NCBI GenBank assembly: GCA_038526275.1
Contig: JBCBGY010000003.1
Location: forward strand, 1 to 64,000
DNA length: 64,000 nt
Direction: 5' to 3'
Source: 188UL27-1 sp038526275
GTDB taxonomy: Bacteria; Pseudomonadota; Alphaproteobacteria; Rhodobacterales; Rhodobacteraceae
The notes beneath the pieces were generated by a model. The model searched no databases. It saw only the letters and a program-made list of their open reading frames with translations, and was not told the DNA's origin. Shown here in pieces: positions 8,343-16,738 of this stretch. Every line of letters starts with the position of its first letter. The stretch's first letter is position 1. Position numbers and translations under genes: made by a program.

Positions 8343-9821
8343 ATGCTTGATGCCAGTGCCGCTTTGAAAGACCGTTTGTCCGACCCTGACCTGCTGGCCA
8401 GTCGGGCCTATATCGGTGGCGCATGGGCTGATGCGGCCAGTGGCGCGACCTTTCCTGTGCTCAATCCTGCGACCGGCGAGACCATCGCCGAGGTTGCGGA
8501 TTGTGGACGCGCCGACGCGGCTGCGGCCATCGCGGCAGCGGTCCCTGCGCAAAAGGCTTGGGCGGCGCGGGCGGCGAAAGAACGGTGCGGGATTCTGCGC
8601 CGCTGGTTTGACCTGATCATGGCGGCGCAGGAAGATCTTGCTGTCATATTGACAGCCGAGATGGGGAAACCGCTGGCCGAGGCCCGCGGCGAGATTGCCT
8701 ATGGGGCCAGCTTCATCGAATGGTTCGCCGAAGAGGCCAAGCGGGTCTACGGCGAGACGATCCCGGGCCATATGGCCGACAAGCGCATCACCGTGATCCG
8801 CCAGCCCGTGGGCATTGTGGGCGCGATCACGCCCTGGAACTTTCCCAACGCGATGATCACCCGCAAGGCGGGCCCGGCCTTGGCTGCAGGCTGTGCCTTC
8901 CTGTCGAAACCGGCAGAAGATACACCTTTGTCTGCTCTGGCCTTGGCCGTTCTGGCAGACCGTGCCGGACTGCCTGCGGGCCTTTTGTCTGTGTTACCGG
9001 CGGCGCATGGGGCCGAGATCGGCAAGGAATTCTGCGAAAACCCTGACGTTCGCAAGCTGACATTTACCGGGTCGACCGAGGTCGGGCGGATCCTGCTGCG
9101 GCAGGCGGCGGACCAGGTGATGAAATGTTCGATGGAGCTAGGCGGCAATGCGCCTTTCATCGTATTTGACGATGCCGATCTGGATACGGCCGTTGAGGGC
9201 GCTATTGCCTGCAAGTTCCGCAATGCCGGGCAGACCTGCGTTTGTGCCAACCGGATCTATGTTCAGGCGGGTGTCTATGATGCCTTCGCCGAAGCGTTCA
9301 CTGCCAAAGTGTCGGCCATGAAGGTGGCGGATGGTTTTGAGGAGGGCGCAGCGATTGGTCCTTTGATCAACGCAGACGGGCTGGCCAAGGTCGAGGCCCA
9401 TTTGGCGGACGCAAAGGCCAAAGGTGGTACGATTCTGACGGGTGGGGCGCGTCATGCAAGCGGCGGGACCTTCTTTGAGCCGACGGTTCTTTCGGGTGCG
9501 ACCCAGGAGATGGTCTTTGCGCGGGAAGAAACGTTTGGACCTTTCGCTCCGCTTTTCCGGTTTGAGACGGAAGACGAGGTGATTGCCATGGCGAACGACA
9601 CGATCTTTGGATTGGCAGCCTATTTCTATGCCAGCGACGTGGGCCGGATCACACGGGTGAATGAAGCACTGGAATATGGGATCATCGGTGTGAATACCGG
9701 GATCATATCGACCGAAGTTGCACCCTTTGGTGGGGTTAAGCAGTCTGGTCTGGGTCGCGAAGGATCGCGGCATGGCATGGAAGAGTTTCTGGAAATGAAA
9801 TATACCTGCTTGTCGATCTGA
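8343..9821 (+). CDS. gabD: NAD(P)-dependent succinate-semialdehyde dehydrogenase family enzyme
   Basis: This aldehyde dehydrogenase of 492 residues probably oxidises succinate semialdehyde to succinate in the GABA route. It carries GITPWNFP-type cofactor residues (GAITPWNFPNAM, about 159), FTGSTEVG, the general-base glutamate in MELGGNAP and the nucleophile in NAGQTCVCAN. The paired cysteines of CVC are typical of GabD-like enzymes. The ATG at 8343 was preferred over an upstream TTG because it follows GGGGAGAG. A GC-rich terminator lies 11 bp after the stop codon. Related semialdehyde substrates such as glutarate semialdehyde are possible. Confidence 0.85.
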   Translation: MLDASAALKDRLSDPDLLASRAYIGGAWADAASGATFPVLNPATGETIAEVADCGRADAAAAIAAAVPAQKAWAARAAKERCGILRRWFDLIMAAQEDLAVILTAEMGKPLAEARGEIAYGASFIEWFAEEAKRVYGETIPGHMADKRITVIRQPVGIVGAITPWNFPNAMITRKAGPALAAGCAFLSKPAEDTPLSALALAVLADRAGLPAGLLSVLPAAHGAEIGKEFCENPDVRKLTFTGSTEVGRILLRQAADQVMKCSMELGGNAPFIVFDDADLDTAVEGAIACKFRNAGQTCVCANRIYVQAGVYDAFAEAFTAKVSAMKVADGFEEGAAIGPLINADGLAKVEAHLADAKAKGGTILTGGARHASGGTFFEPTVLSGATQEMVFAREETFGPFAPLFRFETEDEVIAMANDTIFGLAAYFYASDVGRITRVNEALEYGIIGVNTGIISTEVAPFGGVKQSGLGREGSRHGMEEFLEMKYTCLSI

Positions 9822-9832
9822 GATGTTCGGCA

Positions 9833-9858
9833 GGGGGCGGTGGCGCTCCCGCCCCCTT
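9833..9858 (+). terminator. Rho-independent-like terminator after the gabD-type gene
   Basis: A perfect 8-bp stem GGGGGCGG/CCGCCCCC with an 8-base loop starts 11 bases after the stop codon. Only a short T pair follows, so it could also act mainly as an mRNA end stabiliser. Confidence 0.6.
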
Positions 9859-10093
9859 CGGTCGGCCTTGCGGCCTTCTCAGGCGTTGGGCCCGGCCGCG
9901 CGTGCCGCGCGGTGCCTCCGGCGGAAGTATTTGGGCCAATAAGAAAGTGTGATCGTTTGCGGCCAATCAGGCGTGGTCGTGCCGTTATTCGGCATGGGCG
10001 GCGCAGTCTGATTTCGCAAATCTGTTACCTCAACGTTACGAAACGGACATGGCTTCGGGCGAGGGGAGTACGGCAAATTGAGTGGAGGGCTCC

Positions 10094-12268
10094 ATGACAC
10101 GATTTATCACCCTGACATCCGTCTTTGCCTTGGTGGCTGGCGCGGCTCAGGCGGAGATGAGCTTTAACAGGGTTGCGTCCTTTTCGACGTCGCTGAACAT
10201 GGCCGAGGGTGAAGATCGCGCCCGCGAAACTTCGCCTGAGATCATCGATGCGACGGCGGATGGAATGACCCTGGTTTACACCGATAGCCCGTTGGAAGTT
10301 TTGGGTCGCGTGGATATCAGCGACCCGGCCAATCCCGTGCCCATGGGCAATATTGCGTTGGACGGCGAACCGACCAGTGTTGTGATCCAGAATGGGTTTG
10401 CCATTGTTGGGGTAAACACTTCCAAGTCCTTTACCGAGCCGTCAGGCTATGCGGCGTCGATCAATATTGTCGAAGGCAATGAGACCGACCGTTGTGATTT
10501 GGGCGGGCAGCCCGACAGTGTTGGCGCCGCGCCGGATGGCAGCTTTGTTGCCATCGCCATTGAGAATGAACGTGACGAGGATGCAGGCGACGGTCGGACA
10601 GGCCAATTGCCCGGCGGCAGTCTGGTGATGATTGACTTGACTGCCGAGGGATTGCTGGACTGCGATACATTGCGGTCCGTGGACATGGCTGGCATGGCTG
10701 AGGTGAGCCCGGAAGATCCGGAGCCCGAATTTGTAGACATCAACAGTTTGGGCGAGACGGTCGTCACGCTGCAGGAAAACAACCACCTGGTCGTGGTGGC
10801 GCAAGATGGATCCATCGTGAACCATTTCTCCGCCGGGTCTGTGGATCTGAGCGCGGTGGATCTGGGCGAAGAGGGCGCGCTGACCTTTGATGGCGAGCAG
10901 CCTGGTCGGGTGCGGGAGCCGGATGCGGTCAAATGGCTGGATGATGACCATTTCATCACCGCCAATGAAGGCGATATGGATGGCGGCAGCCGCGGTTGGA
11001 CCGTGTTTAACAAGGATGGCACTGTCATCTATGAAAGCGGTCTGTCGTTTGAATATGCCGTGGCCGAGATTGGGCACTACCCGGAAGGGCGGTCTGGCAA
11101 TAAAGGCGTAGAGCCTGAATCGGTGGGCATTGGGACGTTCGGTGGCGTGCCCATGGCCTTTATCGGGGCGGAGCGGTCTTCGGTCGTCGGCGTGTATGAC
11201 ATGACGGACCCGGCGGCTCCGGTTTTGGCGCAGCTTTTGCCGTCGGGCATTGGGCCTGAGGGCTATGTGACGATCCCGGAACGCAATCTTTTGGTGACTG
11301 CGAATGAAGTGGATCTGATCGAAGATGGCGGCGTTCGGGCCCATGTGATGATTTACCAGTATGGCGAGGGCGCTCCGGCCTATCCGATGCTGACATCGGC
11401 TGGGATCTCGCAGGACAATGGAGCTCCGGTCGGATGGGGTGCGATCTCTGGCATGGTCGCGGATGCCGATGAGCCAGGGATTATTTATGCGGTGAATGAT
11501 AGCTTTTATGGCCAGCAGCCGACGATTTTCCGGATCGACGCGACGGCTCAGCCTGCGAAGATCGTCGACTACATCCGGGTGACGCGCGACGGCTACCCTG
11601 CGCAGAAACTGGATATGGAAGGTATTGCGTTGGACGGTGAAGGTGGTTTTTGGATCGCCTCTGAAGGTCGGACGGACCGAGTGACGCCCCATGCGATTTA
11701 TCGTGTGACGGCAGAGGGCGAGATTGACGAAGAGATTGGCCTGCCGCCGGAATTGATGGCGGTGGAACGCCGGTTCGGGTTTGAAGGCGTGACCAAGGTC
11801 GGGGATGCACTTTGGATGGCTGTTCAGCGCGAATGGGCGGATGATCCGGAAAACCACGTGAAGTTGGTCAGCTACAATCTGGAAACCGAGACATGGGGCG
11901 CTGTTCTTTACCCGAAAGCGGACCCGGAGACCGGATGGGTTGGTCTTTCCGAGATCGTAGCCCACGGGGACTATGTCTATATCGTCGAGCGCGATAATCA
12001 GATTGGCGACGCGGCGGTGACGAAGAAGGTGTACCGGGTGCCGTTGGCCGAGATGGTTCCGGCCGAGTTGGGCAGTGAACTGCCTGTCGTCAGCAAGGAA
12101 GAGGTGCGGGATCTGATGCCTGATCTCAAGCAGTTGAATGGCTATGTGCAGGACAAGGTGGAAGGTCTTGCGATCGATGCGTCCGGCGAGGCATTCATTT
12201 CGACTGATAATGACGGTGTGGACGACCATTCCGGCGAGACGCTGTTCTTCTCGATCGGACAGCTTTGA
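10094..12268 (+). CDS. Secreted esterase-like/phytase-like beta-propeller protein
   Basis: The exported protein has 724 residues and a clear signal peptide (MTRFITLTSVFALVAGAAQA). The ATG at 10094 follows GGAGGG; an upstream GTG is less likely. The N-terminal half (about 20-400) shows repeated propeller-like strands of the kind seen in surface choice-of-anchor proteins (PDSVGAAPDGSFVAIAIEN, EPDAVKWLDDDHFITANEGD, EPESVGIG). The C-terminal part (about 430-720) resembles the phytase-like 'esterase-like activity' domain (MEGIALDGEGGFWIASEGR, DKVEGLAIDASGEAFISTDNDG). Many acidic loops suggest calcium binding. It likely acts in the periplasm or at the surface on phosphate esters, but the substrate is unproven. 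It stands alone between two terminators. Confidence 0.75.
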   Translation: MTRFITLTSVFALVAGAAQAEMSFNRVASFSTSLNMAEGEDRARETSPEIIDATADGMTLVYTDSPLEVLGRVDISDPANPVPMGNIALDGEPTSVVIQNGFAIVGVNTSKSFTEPSGYAASINIVEGNETDRCDLGGQPDSVGAAPDGSFVAIAIENERDEDAGDGRTGQLPGGSLVMIDLTAEGLLDCDTLRSVDMAGMAEVSPEDPEPEFVDINSLGETVVTLQENNHLVVVAQDGSIVNHFSAGSVDLSAVDLGEEGALTFDGEQPGRVREPDAVKWLDDDHFITANEGDMDGGSRGWTVFNKDGTVIYESGLSFEYAVAEIGHYPEGRSGNKGVEPESVGIGTFGGVPMAFIGAERSSVVGVYDMTDPAAPVLAQLLPSGIGPEGYVTIPERNLLVTANEVDLIEDGGVRAHVMIYQYGEGAPAYPMLTSAGISQDNGAPVGWGAISGMVADADEPGIIYAVNDSFYGQQPTIFRIDATAQPAKIVDYIRVTRDGYPAQKLDMEGIALDGEGGFWIASEGRTDRVTPHAIYRVTAEGEIDEEIGLPPELMAVERRFGFEGVTKVGDALWMAVQREWADDPENHVKLVSYNLETETWGAVLYPKADPETGWVGLSEIVAHGDYVYIVERDNQIGDAAVTKKVYRVPLAEMVPAELGSELPVVSKEEVRDLMPDLKQLNGYVQDKVEGLAIDASGEAFISTDNDGVDDHSGETLFFSIGQL

Positions 12269-12288
12269 AGTAGCTGCTATTAGGCGGC

Positions 12289-12314
12289 ATGCCCGGGCCA
12301 ATTGGCCCGGGCAT
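12289..12314. terminator. Bidirectional terminator between convergent genes
   Basis: A perfect 26-base palindrome with arms built on ATGCCCGGGCCA sits between the stop codons of two convergent genes. AT-rich bases follow it on the plus strand (ATTCTTATTC). It most likely ends transcription from both sides. Confidence 0.75.
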
Positions 12315-12318
12315 ATTC

Positions 12319-12849
12319 TTATTCTGGGCTTGGTGCGCTGGCGCGCACGTTTTCGATTGCCAACCCGACATCGGAATTAGAGCGGCAGTGCCAAACCGCT
12401 GGATGGTTTGCGGCAGAGAGGGTGGCGCGAACGGTGCGTCGGAACCATTGGCCTTTGCGCAGGCTTTGAAAGGCGAAGCGGTACTGTGCGAGGGGCCAGT
12501 CTTGGTTGCCTTTTGGCAGTTCGGGTCGGGTTTGTCCGATATGGCGCAAGGGACGTTGCAAGAGCCGCCAGGCCCTGGTCAGTTCTGGCGGATCGAGCCA
12601 GATGATGACGTCCGCCCGGCCCATGGCCGGTTTGAGCAGGCTGGGGCCGCCTTCGAGGATCCAGCGGTCTGATTGGAGAATTTCTGCCAGTGCCGCATCG
12701 ATGTCCGGAGTTGGGCGTTTGACCCAGTTTCGGGTTAGGCGGATGGCGTCGTAAGCGTGCAGCGGAAGGTCTGGTCGTTCCGCCTTGATCAAGCGGGCCA
12801 GGCGGCTTTTGCCGGAGCCATTGGCGCCTGTGATGAGAATGCGCTGCAT
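12319..12849 (-). CDS. Small P-loop kinase-like ATPase (adenylate-kinase-like, FlaR type)
   Basis: The product of about 176 residues opens with a P-loop (ITGANGSGKSRLARL) and follows the layout of small nucleotide-kinase-like proteins often labelled DNA topology modulation protein FlaR. A YDAIRL substrate-lid region (about 33), a WILEGGP strand (about 63) and DVIIWLDPP (about 80) support the fold. The ATG at 12849 follows AAAGG; another in-frame ATG at 12870 would add seven residues. The true substrate is unknown. The gene follows the aldehyde dehydrogenase gene on the same strand by 41 bp and may be co-transcribed with it. Confidence 0.75.
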   Translation of the reverse strand: MQRILITGANGSGKSRLARLIKAERPDLPLHAYDAIRLTRNWVKRPTPDIDAALAEILQSDRWILEGGPSLLKPAMGRADVIIWLDPPELTRAWRLLQRPLRHIGQTRPELPKGNQDWPLAQYRFAFQSLRKGQWFRRTVRATLSAANHPAVWHCRSNSDVGLAIENVRASAPSPE

Positions 12850-12890
12850 CGGGTCTGGCCTTTGCCACATGACCGGATCAGCGCCAAGTT

Positions 12891-15221
12891 CTATTCGCCG
12901 TAGGGGATCCAGATGGTTTTGATCTCGGTCGCGGCCTGGAGAAACGCCCGTCCTTCGCCCTCTGTGTGCCAGTTGCGGCTAGTCACCCATGTGCGTTTGA
13001 GGTTAAGCGCGGCGTTGGTTTCGATGGTTTTGGCCAGGGCGGGGTCAGCGAAAGACCAAACCGCGTCGACTGCCATATGTTTCGACAATGTGTCGGCCAG
13101 CGGTTCCGGATCGCCGGTGACGATGTTGACCACGCCTGCAGGCACATCGGACGTGTCCAGCACTTGGTAGAGGTCGGTCGCGGCCAAGGGCATGTGATCG
13201 GAAGGGACCAGCACGATCCTGTTGCCCATCGCGATCGCGGGCGCCATCGCGGAAATGGTGCCGAGAAGGGGGGCTTCGGTTGGGCAAATGGCCCCGATGA
13301 TCCCGACCGGCGCGTTAAGCGCCAGGGCCAGGCCCCGGATCGGCACGGATTTGGCGGCACCGTCCATTTTGTCGGCCCAGGCGGCATAGGTGAAGAGGCG
13401 CGAAAGGCTGGCGGCCACCTCGGTTTCTGCTGCCTTTGCCGTGGCTCCGGCGCTTTGCAGGCGCGATGCGAATTCGTCGGATCGGGCAGAGAGGTTTTCG
13501 GCGATATAGTAGAGGATCTGTGCGCGCAAATGGGCGGTGGTTTTGGACCATCCCGCGGCCTTTTCTGCGGCTTCGACGGCATTTCGGATGTCTTTGCGAG
13601 TGCCGTCGCCAACATGGCCCAGCATTTTGCCTTTGGCACTGAGCACGGGGCGGGCATAGCCGCTGTCCGGTCGGGCCTGCTTGCCGCCGATATACATTTT
13701 GGCGGTTCGGTCGATGACTGCCGGAGCTGTCGTGTCGTTAGCGGCGACAGGTTTGGGCAGGCCCGCAGGTTTCGCCACGGTCTTGGGTTTTGTGTAGGCC
13801 TGTAGGCCCTCCCATCCGCCTTCGCGGCCAAATCCGCTGTCGCGGACGCCGCCAAACCCGGCTGCGGCATCAAGCATGTTGGTGCCGTTCACCCAAACCA
13901 CACCGGCGGCCAGTTTTGGCGCGATGTCCAAAGCGAGGTTGATGTTCTCAGACCAGATAGAAGCTGCAAGGCCGTAACGGGTGTTGTTTGCCAGAGCCAC
14001 CGCTTCCTCCGGCGTTCGAAAGGTGGCACCCACAAGGACCGGGCCGAAGATTTCATCCTGCATGAGGGGGTCGGCGGGGTTAAGGCCGGTAATCAATGTG
14101 GGCGGATAGTAGCAGCCCTCCGGGCAGTCGGCCTGGTACATTTCGCCTGTGTCTCCCCGGGCGTCGACCATGGTGGCAATGGTGTCCCGCTGGGTAGGAT
14201 CGACGATGGCACCTATGTCGGTGCATTTATCCATCGGATCACCAGTGCGAAGCCTGTCCATCCTGGTGCGCAGTTTGGCATAGAAGCTCTCGGCAACCGC
14301 TTCATGGACCAGAAGGCGGGAACCTGCACAGCAGACCTGACCCTGGTTGAACCAGATCGCGTCGACAAGACCCTCGATCGCGCTGTCTTGATCGGCATCA
14401 TCAAAGACGATGTAGGGGGATTTGCCGCCCAGTTCGAGCGTAAGCGCCTTACCCGTTCCCGCGGTGGCACGCCGGATGGCGCGGCCAACATCGGTGGAGC
14501 CTGTAAAAGCGATCTTATCGACGTCTGCCGCGACGATCATCTCGCCCACGGCCCCGTCGCCGGTGACGATGTTGATCACGCCAGGGGGCAAACCTGCCTC
14601 GCGCGTGATTTCGGCAAAGAGCAGGGCGGTCAAAGGAGTATACTCGGCTGGTTTCAAAACCACACTATTGCCCATCGCGATGGCCGGTGCGATCTTCCAG
14701 GCAAGCATCAGCAAGGGAAAGTTCCAGGGGATGATCTGCCCGCAGACGCCCAAGGGCTGGCGCCCCGGCAACTCCGCCTCCATCAATTGCGCCATGCCCG
14801 CATGGTAGTAGAAATGGCGTTGGACGAGAGGGATGTCGATATCCCGGCTTTCGCGGATCGGTTTGCCATTGTCGAGCGTTTCGAGGACGGCAAAGAGCCG
14901 GGCATGTTTTTGCAGCAGGCGCGCGATCGCGTAGAGGTGGCGGGCACGCTGGTGCCCGGTCAGCGCCGCCCATTTCGGCTGAGCCCTGCGGGCCGCGTGG
15001 ACGGCGGCATCGATATCCGCTTGGCTGGCTTGAGAGATTTGGGCCAAAGTCGCACCTGTCGCGGGATTTCGCGTTTCAAACAGCGCGTCCGGTGCAGTGA
15101 ATTCTCCGGCGATGAAATGCCCGAACCTGCCCTGATGGGTCGCGATCCAATCAAGGGCCGGGCCCGGGCTTTCAGGGGCCGGGCCGTAGTCCAGGCTCTC
15201 AAAGATCTCTCGGGTCGTCAT
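12891..15221 (-). CDS. ALDH16-type two-domain aldehyde dehydrogenase
   Basis: The protein of 776 residues has a complete N-terminal aldehyde dehydrogenase domain (about 30-475) and a shorter second ALDH-like domain (about 500-776). Domain 1 has IIPWNFPLLML, FTGSTDVGRAI, the glutamate in LELGGKSP and the nucleophile in FNQGQVCCAGSR. Domain 2 keeps the cofactor-fold pattern (VGIIGAICPTEAPLLG, NIVTGD) but has no GQxC nucleophile block and lacks most of a catalytic domain. This is the architecture of family ALDH16, in which bacterial members keep an active first domain. The ATG at 15221 is preferred to TTG at 15230. The gene follows deoC on the same strand, so acetaldehyde from deoxyribose phosphate cleavage is a plausible substrate. 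Confidence 0.85.
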   Translation of the reverse strand: MTTREIFESLDYGPAPESPGPALDWIATHQGRFGHFIAGEFTAPDALFETRNPATGATLAQISQASQADIDAAVHAARRAQPKWAALTGHQRARHLYAIARLLQKHARLFAVLETLDNGKPIRESRDIDIPLVQRHFYYHAGMAQLMEAELPGRQPLGVCGQIIPWNFPLLMLAWKIAPAIAMGNSVVLKPAEYTPLTALLFAEITREAGLPPGVINIVTGDGAVGEMIVAADVDKIAFTGSTDVGRAIRRATAGTGKALTLELGGKSPYIVFDDADQDSAIEGLVDAIWFNQGQVCCAGSRLLVHEAVAESFYAKLRTRMDRLRTGDPMDKCTDIGAIVDPTQRDTIATMVDARGDTGEMYQADCPEGCYYPPTLITGLNPADPLMQDEIFGPVLVGATFRTPEEAVALANNTRYGLAASIWSENINLALDIAPKLAAGVVWVNGTNMLDAAAGFGGVRDSGFGREGGWEGLQAYTKPKTVAKPAGLPKPVAANDTTAPAVIDRTAKMYIGGKQARPDSGYARPVLSAKGKMLGHVGDGTRKDIRNAVEAAEKAAGWSKTTAHLRAQILYYIAENLSARSDEFASRLQSAGATAKAAETEVAASLSRLFTYAAWADKMDGAAKSVPIRGLALALNAPVGIIGAICPTEAPLLGTISAMAPAIAMGNRIVLVPSDHMPLAATDLYQVLDTSDVPAGVVNIVTGDPEPLADTLSKHMAVDAVWSFADPALAKTIETNAALNLKRTWVTSRNWHTEGEGRAFLQAATEIKTIWIPYGE

Positions 15222-15359
15222 GACAGGCAACCTTATCCATTAAGAAATTTCGGGCGTTGTACCCCGCACCGGTGGTTCCCAAACCCAAGCCTTACCCCAG
15301 CAGTCGCACAGCGCCTCTTGCGCCAAGAGAAAACCGGGGGAGAGGCGCGGCACCACAGG

Positions 15360-16349
15360 TCAGGCCATCGGATGACGGTAGTTGGCAGAATACGCTCCCG
15401 AGACATGGTGATCGAGCTGGCGTTCGATGTCGCCCAAGAGCGATGAGGCCCCAAACCGAAAGAGTTCGGGCTGCAGCCATTCTCGCCCCAGTTCTTCTCG
15501 GATCAGCATCATGTAGGTCAGCGCATCCTTGGCCTTTGAGATACCGCCTGCTGGTTTGTAGCCCACGCGATAGCCGGTGCGCTGGTGGTATTCGCGGATG
15601 GCTCTCAGCATGGTCAAGGTGACGGGCAAGGTGGCATTGACCGGTTCTTTGCCGGTGGAGGTTTTGATGAAGTCGGCGCCCGCCATCATGCAGATAAGAG
15701 ACGCCCGGGCCACATTTCGGAGCGTGCCAAGTTCTCCTGTCGCCAGAATTGCTTTGACATGGGCGTCGCCGCACGCGTCGCGGAAGGTCTTCATTTCGTC
15801 GTAAAGCGCGGTCCAATCGGCGGTCAGCACATGTCGGCGGGTAATGACGATGTCAATTTCGGCGGCGCCCGCTGCAACGCTTTCCTCTATTTCGGCGACG
15901 CGCAGTCGGAAGGGCGACAGGCCGGCTGGAAATCCGGTTGAGACGGCTGCGATGGGAATAGAGGTTGCACTCAGAGCCTCGCGGGCCGTGCCGATCATAT
16001 CATGGTAAACGCAGACCGCGCCTGTTGTGAGGTCGGTCATCCCGAGCGCGTTGAGCAGGTCCTGTCGTACAGGCTGACGCGCTTTGGCGCAGAGTCTGGA
16101 CACGCGGCCTGGCGTGTCGTCTCCGGAGAGTGTGGTCAGATCGATGCAACTGATTGCGCGTAAAAGCCAGGCGGCCTGATGATCCTTTTTGACGGTCCGC
16201 CGACCGGCCAGTGAAGAGCATCTCCGCTCGATGGCAGAACTGTTGGCCTGAACCTTGGCAACCCAATTCAAATCCAGCGGAAGGCCAGGATTTCGCACCA
16301 TAGTTGGTGCCACGGGCAGCGTTGTCGGTTTCAGGTTGGTCACTTCCAT
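15360..16349 (-). CDS. deoC: Deoxyribose-phosphate aldolase
   Basis: This class I aldolase cleaves 2-deoxyribose 5-phosphate to glyceraldehyde 3-phosphate and acetaldehyde in deoxynucleoside breakdown. The Schiff-base lysine is in GADFIKTSTGKE and the second active-site lysine in GYRVGYKPAGGIS. The IDLTTL opening and the VCVYHDMI block also fit. With 329 residues it belongs to the longer DeoC subgroup rather than the 220-260 residue one. The ATG at 16349 is used because the upstream start would be TTG; its ribosome site is weak. The ALDH16-type gene begins 138 bp downstream on the same strand. Other deo genes (deoA, deoD) are not in this window. Confidence 0.9.
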   Translation of the reverse strand: MEVTNLKPTTLPVAPTMVRNPGLPLDLNWVAKVQANSSAIERRCSSLAGRRTVKKDHQAAWLLRAISCIDLTTLSGDDTPGRVSRLCAKARQPVRQDLLNALGMTDLTTGAVCVYHDMIGTAREALSATSIPIAAVSTGFPAGLSPFRLRVAEIEESVAAGAAEIDIVITRRHVLTADWTALYDEMKTFRDACGDAHVKAILATGELGTLRNVARASLICMMAGADFIKTSTGKEPVNATLPVTLTMLRAIREYHQRTGYRVGYKPAGGISKAKDALTYMMLIREELGREWLQPELFRFGASSLLGDIERQLDHHVSGAYSANYRHPMA

Positions 16350-16507
16350 AGGGGTGAGGGTCGCATGGCACCGTGTTCGGGGCAAGGGGCGCTGGTGCGA
16401 TCCATAGCGGCGGTGTCGCGTTTAGCGGGATCTATGGAAAGTCGGCTTTCACATGGGAGCCAAGGGCGAGAGACAGTGACATTTGCTTGGTGACATGCGC
16501 TAGCGGA

Positions 16508-16523
16508 GGCGCGCAAGCGCGCC
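16508..16523. repeat. Perfect short GC hairpin
   Basis: GGCGCGC and GCGCGCC flank a two-base AA centre. The arms are seven bases long. There is no T-run on either side. Confidence 0.5.
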
Positions 16524-16628
16524 ACGATATGTCCCCCTTCCGGGACTTCGCCCCGTCAGGGGTGGCATGCGAATAGGCGTCGCCAGATTTCGGCAAAACG
16601 CTTGTGATCCACGCTGGAACGACGCGCT

Positions 16629-16652
16629 GACGGCGTTTCGTGAAACGCCGTC
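16629..16652. terminator. Palindrome downstream of the histidine kinase operon
   Basis: Arms GACGGCGTTTC and GAAACGCCGTC are perfect over 11 bases with a two-base centre. It lies about 87 bases beyond the kinase stop codon on the minus strand. Without a T-run it may be a processing or stabilising hairpin, or a site for a dimeric protein. Confidence 0.45.
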
Positions 16653-16738
16653 GGCGCGGCGCCGGGCCCAACTGGCGGTGAGCGCGACAGCGCGATGGCG
16701 ACGGGCGGGAGCGCTACGAGGCAAAATCCGTCGTTCTG

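Larger units (their letters stand above)
16350..16738. other. Hairpin-rich intergenic region without a convincing gene
   Basis: No frame here looks protein-coding. It separates deoC from the histidine kinase gene; both lie on the minus strand. It holds at least two perfect hairpins, listed separately, and several GC-rich palindromic patches around 16650-16670. It may carry the end of the kinase operon and the deoC promoter, but I see no clear -35/-10 pair. Confidence 0.55.

Noticed and set aside
10442..12301. A long open frame antisense to the secreted phytase-like gene
   Set aside because: It is rich in His/Arg, lacks any domain or ribosome site and mirrors the codon pattern of the real gene; high GC sequence often leaves the antisense frame open.
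14304..15446. A 380-codon plus-strand frame across the ALDH16-type gene
   Set aside because: No protein-like features; the minus strand carries the intact enzyme with catalytic motifs.
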